Below are positions 58,132 to 64,000 of a stretch of 64,000 nt of DNA, one piece after another. Within the stretch, counting starts at the first letter, position 1. Each line of letters begins with the position of its first letter. The DNA comes from Eublepharis macularius. Its lineage: Eukaryota > Chordata > Lepidosauria > Squamata > Eublepharidae. The notes under the pieces were generated by a model, which searched no databases, was not told the DNA's origin, and worked only from the letters and a program-made list of their open reading frames with translations. A program made the position numbers and the translations under genes. The stretch is taken from NCBI RefSeq assembly GCF_028583425.1, contig NC_072793.1, positions 171,903,681 through 171,967,680 of the forward strand. Direction: 5' to 3'.

Positions 58132-59674
58132 TTTTTTTTTTATATAATTTTTTTTATTTTTCATAACTACAAAACACTACACCAGACTATCACAAGGAAA
58201 GGGGAAAGGAAAGGGACAAAGGGGGGTGGAAAAAGAAAAGGGGGGGGAATGAACTACAAACACTAGACACTACACTTCAATGTTTCCCTTCATACTGTCA
58301 TAATACAAAAATAGCTCCATAGAATAATGATGGAGTGGTTAATCATACAGAGAATAAACATTTCAAATTCTGATTAAACTTTCCTCCCCCTTCTAGGTCC
58401 CGGACGCAGTTCTCTCTGTGCAACTGCTGTTGCGATGCTCTCCTCCTCCCCCCCCCCTCCGGCTCCTCCTTTTCTTCGTTCTTGGTGCAGCAGAGTTCTG
58501 GGTTTTTATTCTCAAAATCCTTTAGTTGATCTTCTGATAATATCTTATAGGCCTGATCTTTATATCTGAACCATATTCCTTCCGGGAATAACCATTTGTA
58601 CTTTATTCCATGGTCCCTCAGAAGAGCTGCAAACTTTTTATATTTAAAACGCCGTTTCCGGACTAGAAATGGAACGTCCTTCAAAATCTTGACTTTCAAA
58701 CCCATAAAGTCCAAATCCGCATTGTATGAGTTATATAGGATGGTGTCCCGAATCTTTTTAGATGAAAAGTCTATAATGATCTCACGAGGCAACTGTCGCT
58801 TTGTTGCATATTTTGAAGAAGCCCGACGGACCTCCAAAATGGCGCTTTTAACCTCTTCTTTAGTCGTCCTCGCGGGTGTCGCCAGTAGTTCCGAGACCAA
58901 ATCCCACAGATCCTCATTTTCCTCCTCTTTCACGTTTTGGAGACGCAAAATTGTCTGCGTTCGTTCCACCTGTAGCCCGATCAGCTGGTTCTCCACCAAC
59001 TTCAGCTCCTTTTTTGTAGCCTTCACAAGTGACGCACTTTCCAGAGCAGACTTTTCTGCCCCCCCCCCCGCTGCTGCCTTAATGGTTTTCACCTCACTTT
59101 CAATTAAGCCCACCCTTTGATCAATTTCGTTCAGCTTGTCAACAAAGGGTTTTATGGCTTCCACCACCGCCCTGCGCACCAACTCTTCGAGCGACTCCCC
59201 CTTCTGCAAGGTAGCCGAGATTGACTCACCGAGAGCGGGACTTTGCTTCTTTGCTGCCATTTGGGGGGGGGGGCGCCAACAAAGTTCTGGAACTCAACGA
59301 AGGGGAAGAGCGAGTCTTCTTCAGATCAACCTCTCCTTCACAAACGCTTGTAGAACAGAAGGGATTCGCTTGTTTACAGGCTTCCGCCTGTTTCTTTTAC
59401 TTGCCGTTTCTCGTTGCCCGGCGGCACTCGAGGCGCCGCGCACATCTGCCGGCCTCCATAGGGACAAACGGGCAATTCCCCCCCCCGCATTGATTTCGGG
59501 GAGTTCTTCCCGCCGCGTCCCGGACCCTGGCTCCCTCCCTGGGAGTCCTGGGGGCTAATCCTTGCGGATCAGCCGCCCGGTCAGGGTGCCCGGTCGTTTC
59601 CTCCCGGACCAGCCGAGAGGAGCGTCCGGCATGGCTGAGAAAACGAAACCGAATCCAAAATAAACCGAATCCAG
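58132..59674 (-). mobile_element. ORF1-only L1 derivative (half-L1 type), specific to unit 3
   Basis: 1543 bp flanked by the 11 bp duplication AATAACATCTT (58121-58131 and 59675-59685). The same place in unit 1 (near 9966) is empty. Read on the minus strand it has a 5' UTR of about 410 bp with CpGs, an intact ORF1, a 3' UTR of about 210 bp with a pyrimidine/G-rich tract, and a poly(A) tail. No part of ORF2 is present. The organisation is like mammalian HAL1 elements: an L1 that lost ORF2 and would need reverse transcriptase from another L1. Confidence 0.88.
58343..59260 (-). CDS. L1 ORF1-type RNA-binding protein, intact, 305 residues
   Basis: Residues about 22-105 are heptad-rich coiled coil (EELVRRAVVEAIKPFVDKL region). 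The RRM starts near 104 (LRLQNVKEEEN) and includes KRQLPREIIIDF (144-155). The C-terminal domain (187-250) has IKYKWLFPEGIWFRY. The last 50 residues are basic and low-complexity. The start ATG is the first in frame, after the GC-rich 5' UTR. ORF1p binds L1 RNA as a trimer. No stop or frameshift is seen. It differs clearly from L1-A and L1-B ORF1 and is closer to L1-A/B-type ORF1 than to CR1. Confidence 0.88.
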   Translation of the reverse strand: MAAKKQSPALGESISATLQKGESLEELVRRAVVEAIKPFVDKLNEIDQRVGLIESEVKTIKAAAGGGAEKSALESASLVKATKKELKLVENQLIGLQVERTQTILRLQNVKEEENEDLWDLVSELLATPARTTKEEVKSAILEVRRASSKYATKRQLPREIIIDFSSKKIRDTILYNSYNADLDFMGLKVKILKDVPFLVRKRRFKYKKFAALLRDHGIKYKWLFPEGIWFRYKDQAYKILSEDQLKDFENKNPELCCTKNEEKEEPEGGGRRRASQQQLHRENCVRDLEGGGKFNQNLKCLFSV

Positions 59675-60965
59675 AATAACATCTTCTTTTATGCTGCTTT
59701 GGATACATGGGACAGGCATAGACTTAAACTAGCACCTCCCATATCCCCTCTCTCTTGCTTCATAGGCCAAACCTGGTTTACACCAGCAATTCATCATGAA
59801 TCATTTACCGGCTGGAAAAAGGGAGGGCTGATTAGACTGATCGACACTTCAAAACATGGAATTCTTTTCTCAAAACAAAAAATTGAAACCAAATTATGTG
59901 ACAAATTATGTGTCCCTTTCTTTAAAAGGGACTTTAAATCGAAAAACAACAGATTTTGAAAACTTTCTCTTGAAAGAAAAACAAAGCAACAAAGGCTGTC
60001 TTTCAAAAATATATAAAATGCTACTTTCAACTTCCAAAACAAAGCCCTTTCCATACCAATTAGCGTGGAGAAAAGACTGTGGCATAAAATTTTCTGACAC
60101 CCAATGGACTAAAATTTGGAACTCCTCAACTATTAAAACCAGATCAATTAACATTAGGACTCAGTCCATTAAGCTCCTGACCAGATGGTATATCACCCCA
60201 CAAAAACTTAGCTATAGCACCAGATCTATCTCCCCTAAGTGTTGGAAGCTCTGTGGGGAAATAGGCTCATTTTATCATTGCTGGTGGTCATGCAAAGTAA
60301 TCCAAAAATTCTGGTTTGACGTAATTGACTGCATTAAACACATCACAGGCCACTTACTCCCACCTAAGCCGGAACTGATTTTATTAAACCTGTGGTCCGA
60401 CTTTGACTTGCCAATAGACACTAGAGACCTAGTAGCAACGCTGTTATCCGCAACAAAACTATCTATAGCATCGTCCTGGAAAAGCCCACAACCACCTTCT
60501 TTAACAACTTGGCATAATAAGATCTGGGACGCCTTCTTTATGGAAAAAATTTCCTATCAACTGAAGCTAATGGATTCTATTAACCTGCAGCAAGACTTTT
60601 GGGAGAATTGGTTAGCAGTAGTTATTTATATATTATATTTATATTTATTCAATTTATATACCGCCCATCCCCAGGGGCTCTGGGTGGTAGTTGATTATAT
60701 GACCGCTTGTGAAATATCACCTTGTACCCCTTACCCAATTGAAACTTTTAGTTTTTAAATTTCTTCTTATTTTTCTTTTTATGATGGTGTATATCAATAT
60801 ACATTGATACCTGTACTGTTATGCGTAACACTCTTATATGTCATGGTTCTTCAGCATATGCCTATTGTGGACTGTTATACTTACCTTTGAGGTTACTTGT
60901 TAGTGTGTTTGTTTGTTTAGTTTCGTTGTGTTAGATGTATTTAAAAATATGAAAATTGTCAAAAA

Positions 60966-61835
60966 TAAAGAATAAAAAAAGGAAGATATATAACTTAATG
61001 AATAAAGACAAAGATTACATGACTGGGATAATACAAACTAAGTGGGAAAGAGAGGTGAATTTGACAGTACAGGAGATAGGTAGACTAATGAAAGGAATAT
61101 TGGAAATAAAAATAGAAAAATTTAGAGAATTGGAGATGAAATTAATATTGAAATGGTATAGGACACCTTCCCAGTTGTCCTATATGGTTAAGGGAATGAA
61201 TTCAAATTGTTGGCATTGCAAGAAGATAAAGGGATATTATGTTCATCTTTGGTGGGAATGTCCTAAAGTAACTGAATTTTGGCAAATGGTTCTGGAAAAG
61301 ATGGAGGAGTTATGTAAAGTTAAAGTAGAATTGACAGGGAAGGTTTTGTTTATGGGAGTTCTGGGGAATAATGAAGTAGGTAACTCTAAACAGGAGTTGT
61401 TTAAAACAATGATCATTGCTGCACGTGCAGTCATAGCTTATGGCTGGAAGGATGCGGCAAAGTGGACTATGGTAGATGGAACCTGTATCTATATCAAATG
61501 ATCCAATCAGACATTCTGTCCATATTAAAACAAGAAAAGACATGGGAGGATAATATATTAGAGATAAGGAAGAAATGGTTTGGGTATATAAACTGAGTAA
61601 GGGAAGGGGGGGGCAACAAAGATATATTTGACAAAATCCAAAGGGTGTGCTTATGGTTTCAAGTATAAAGTATTATTTTCCAATTGGTCGCTTACGGGGG
61701 GGGGGCCGGGGGGGGGGTAACATAAAGGGGGAAAGCTTGTATTGATGTAGGATTATGTTAATGTAACGGAAGTGACTATGTATGGCTATGTAAACAAAGA
61801 CATCAATACAATTTTTTAAAAAAATTGAAAAAAAA
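60966..61835 (+). pseudogene. L1-F ORF2 C-terminal fragment, unit 3 copy
   Basis: Same as 11236-12097. A one-base loss near 61470 (GGGTAG to GGTAG) shifts the frame, so the open part ends at 61501 instead of the KKWFGYIN end seen in unit 1. The 3' UTR has a long G run near 61695-61718. Confidence 0.78.
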
Positions 61836-62711
61836 ATGAAAAGCTACGCTGCTGATATTGTTATATCAGTGACAAAACCAAATTACTCCTTGAAATTTGT
61901 AATGGAACAAATAGCAAGACTTGGATTATATTCTGGATATAAATCAAATTAAAAGAAGACCAAAATAATGTTATTATCGATAAATAATGATGAACAAGAA
62001 TATAAAATATGCATGTCTTGCTATAAGAGAATGTTTATGGTATAATTTATTTCCCAGTTCACATACTTAGTTTTTCATGTCTTTTGTTTTTGTCTCGGTC
62101 TACTGGACTCGAAGAAATGGGACTGAGTGGGATAAAAGCTAGAAAGAGGCGATCACCTTGTTGAGGTCGAGCTACTTAAGATTAATGCCAGCAGAATAAA
62201 TCCCAGAATATTTAAATTAAGTTTAAAGTCAATTAAAATTTAAATATCTATATAGTCATGAAAGAAAATTTGGTCCTTTTCAGTGGTGCCCATAAAAATC
62301 ACCAATCAACTCTAGGCACCAGATCCTGCTGTGCTGCAGACAGTGGAAAAATGTGTCCATATAGGGTTAGGGTCATGCCCTACATAAAAGCACATGCTTT
62401 GCTTTGCAGGCACAACATCCCAGAATCAAGGCTTGGCACCTCCGGTTGAAGAGATCTTGGAAGCAAGAGGGCTGAGAAACACCCCTGGCCAGGCAGCCCC
62501 TGCCGCTGGGAGGGGACAAGTCTTGGCAGAAGTGATCTGACGGGGTAGAAGGTAGTTTCCTCTTTCATATGTCAAGATCTACAGGCACCATTTCAGTATC
62601 TGAATATCATCCAGTCTCTTTTGAGGACAAGCAACTAAGCAACTAACAATGCCACAGAAATACACCCACCTTTGGAAGGAGCTGCAGGCCCCACACAGTC
62701 CCATGATAGAC

Positions 62712-62816
62712 CTGAGCAGCTTCCAGCCAATCTCTCTTCTTCATCAGAGGTCAGGGGAAGCAGCTCTTCCTCCCCTTCCAGCCAGCATACGAGGTCAGGT
62801 TTGGCAATCTGCAAAC
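62712..62816 (-). CDS. KRAB-ZNF gene 3, KRAB-B-like exon, downstream copy
   Basis: 105 bp, same phases as in gene 1. The acceptor side changed to AAAAG before GTTTGCAG, giving G-LQIAKPDLVCWLEGEEELLPL. The donor is TCAG|GTCTAT. Confidence 0.85.
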
Positions 62817-63152
62817 CTTTTATCAGGGGGGAGAAAAACCAAAAGAGAACTATGATTCTTCTGATGTGCATCAATGCAGCAATTCCAACCCAGGTTATCC
62901 CTCCAGAATACACTGCAGGAAAGCAACAGGGTGGGGTGGAGTGTGCTGGGAGGGGGACAAGTCTTGGCAGAAGTGATCTAACGGGGCAGAAGGTAGTTTC
63001 CTCTTTCATATTTCAAGATCTACAGACACCATTTCAGTATCTGAACATCATCCAGTCTCTTTTGAGGACAAGCAACTGTAAGGACGAACCCATCCCAGGA
63101 ATACACCCACCTTCAGAAGGAACTGCAGCCCCCACACCATCCCATGATAGAC

Positions 63153-63257
63153 CACAGCTGCTGCCTGCCAATCCCTCCTCTTCATCAGAGGTCAGGGAAA
63201 GCAGCTCTTCCTCCTCTTCCAGCCGGCATATGAGGTCAGGTTTGGCAATCTGCGATC
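63153..63257 (-). CDS. KRAB-ZNF gene 3, KRAB-B-like exon, upstream copy
   Basis: 105 bp, reads SQIAKPDLICRLEEEEELLSL as in gene 1, donor TGTG|GTCTAT. The spacing to the downstream copy is again 441 bp, so the exon duplication is older than the unit 1/unit 3 split. Confidence 0.8.
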
Positions 63258-63715
63258 CTTTTTATCAGTGGGGGGGAAAAACCCAAAACAGAATGATGAC
63301 CTTTTTGATGCACATCAATGCAACAATTCAGCAGTGCAGCAACTAAGTTGACTGGCCCTCTAGAAATAAACATCAGGAAAGCAATAGGGTGGGGTGGAGC
63401 ACAGTACGGGGTCAAGAGTTGTCCTTCTGGCACTGGCAGTTCTGTGCCTACTTCTTGCCCAACTGAGATGGAAAGGCCAGCTGAGAAGCAAGTAAAGTGG
63501 CAGAGAAGCCAGCAGAGCTCCCTCCACAGCAGCATCCCAGCCCAGGAAAGGCAAGGACCATACCGGAGGGAAGCCCCTGATTAGACCCTCCCACCTTCTC
63601 CAGGCCAGGCATCCTTTGGCACCTCTTCTCATGTGTCCAGGGACAGGACTGCCAGGCAGGGGCTCCCTCTCTGCAAGGAGAGCCCAGAACCCCTCCCACA
63701 CCAGAGAAAGGGTCA

Positions 63716-63925
<210 letters not shown>

Positions 63926-64000
63926 TTACATCAATGGAAAGCCAGTCCATGGGGTGGCGGTGTGGGAGCCAAAAACAGAGAGAATATATTTCTATTGGAA

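Larger units (their letters stand above)
56059..60965 (+). mobile_element. L1-D, unit 3 copy, interrupted by an L1-derived insertion
   Basis: Same truncated ORF2 as at 7905-11235, with GTRQGCPLSPLLFA near 57310 and LFADDLVLYI near 57435. It is split at 58131/59675 by the insertion described separately. The right part (59675-60758) keeps 24 bp lost from unit 1 and so has a longer open C-terminal frame with CWKLCGEIGSFYHCWWSC. The stop near 56705 and the frameshift near 56965 are shared with unit 1. Confidence 0.85.
53666..62711 (-). other. Intron 3 of gene 3, enlarged by repeats
   Basis: 9046 bp. It carries everything found in gene 1 (SINE 54835-55014, GC-rich stretch 55015-55715, L1 composite 55716-61835) plus the 1543 bp L1-derived insertion at 58132. 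Positions 53700-54790 are shared with all units and hold no gene. Confidence 0.8.

Noticed and set aside
58596..59120. Plus-strand 174-codon frame
   Set aside because: Antisense to the intact L1 ORF1 at 58343-59260.
62672..63346. Plus-strand 224-codon serine-rich frame
   Set aside because: Antisense to the two KRAB-B exons. The SSSSS runs mirror the EEEEE acidic stretches.

Overview
The window looks like vertebrate nuclear DNA, most likely from a squamate reptile. I infer this from a KRAB zinc-finger cluster embedded in several L1 families, CR1 3' ends, a CORE-type tRNA SINE, a Penelope-like element with hammerhead motifs, and SINE tails ending in GGGCGG-TATATAAA followed by (TAAA)n. There is no bacterial or viral gene, no CRISPR array and no endogenous retrovirus that I can see. 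The species cannot be named from sequence alone.

Layout: three head-to-tail units, each carrying one KRAB-C2H2 zinc-finger gene on the minus strand. Unit 1 (1-18787) holds gene 1, with its zinc-finger exon at 3707-5508, two KRAB-B exons, a KRAB-A exon at 14067-14193 and a candidate start exon at 14793-14807. Unit 2 (33046-46977) holds gene 2 (zinc fingers 35029-36662, one KRAB-B, KRAB-A 38938-39064). Unit 3 (46978-64000, cut by the window end) holds gene 3 (zinc fingers 51867-53665, two KRAB-B, KRAB-A 63769-63895). All exon joins have GT/AG borders and matching phase 1 or phase 0. Genes 1, 2 and 3 have 18, 16 and 18 fingers. Units 1 and 3 are close to identical at an offset of about 48.16 kb, so a block holding two genes was probably duplicated recently. 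Unit 2 is an older copy.

Between units 1 and 2 (18788-33032) is a 14.2 kb nest with target-site duplications at every level. A nearly full-length L1 (L1-A) is split in ORF1 by a 1.46 kb hAT-type DNA transposon and in ORF2 by a second full-length L1 (L1-B, 24464-30780), whose ORF1 is intact. The same target is still empty at the end of unit 2, which shows the ancestral unit junction.

The other mobile DNA falls into four groups. An L1 in reverse orientation lies 3' of genes 1 and 3. An L1 composite fills the intron of genes 1 and 3, so that intron is 7.5 and 9.0 kb against 1.7 kb in gene 2. A Penelope-like element encoding a GIY-YIG endonuclease sits only in unit 2 (44638-46418), with short relatives at 501-665, 37205-37374 and 48661-48825. 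An L1-derived insertion with an intact 305-codon ORF1 and no ORF2 sits only in unit 3 (58132-59674).

KRAB zinc-finger proteins typically repress retroelements through TRIM28, so a cluster that keeps duplicating while its introns collect retroelements fits the arms-race picture. No target can be assigned from this sequence.
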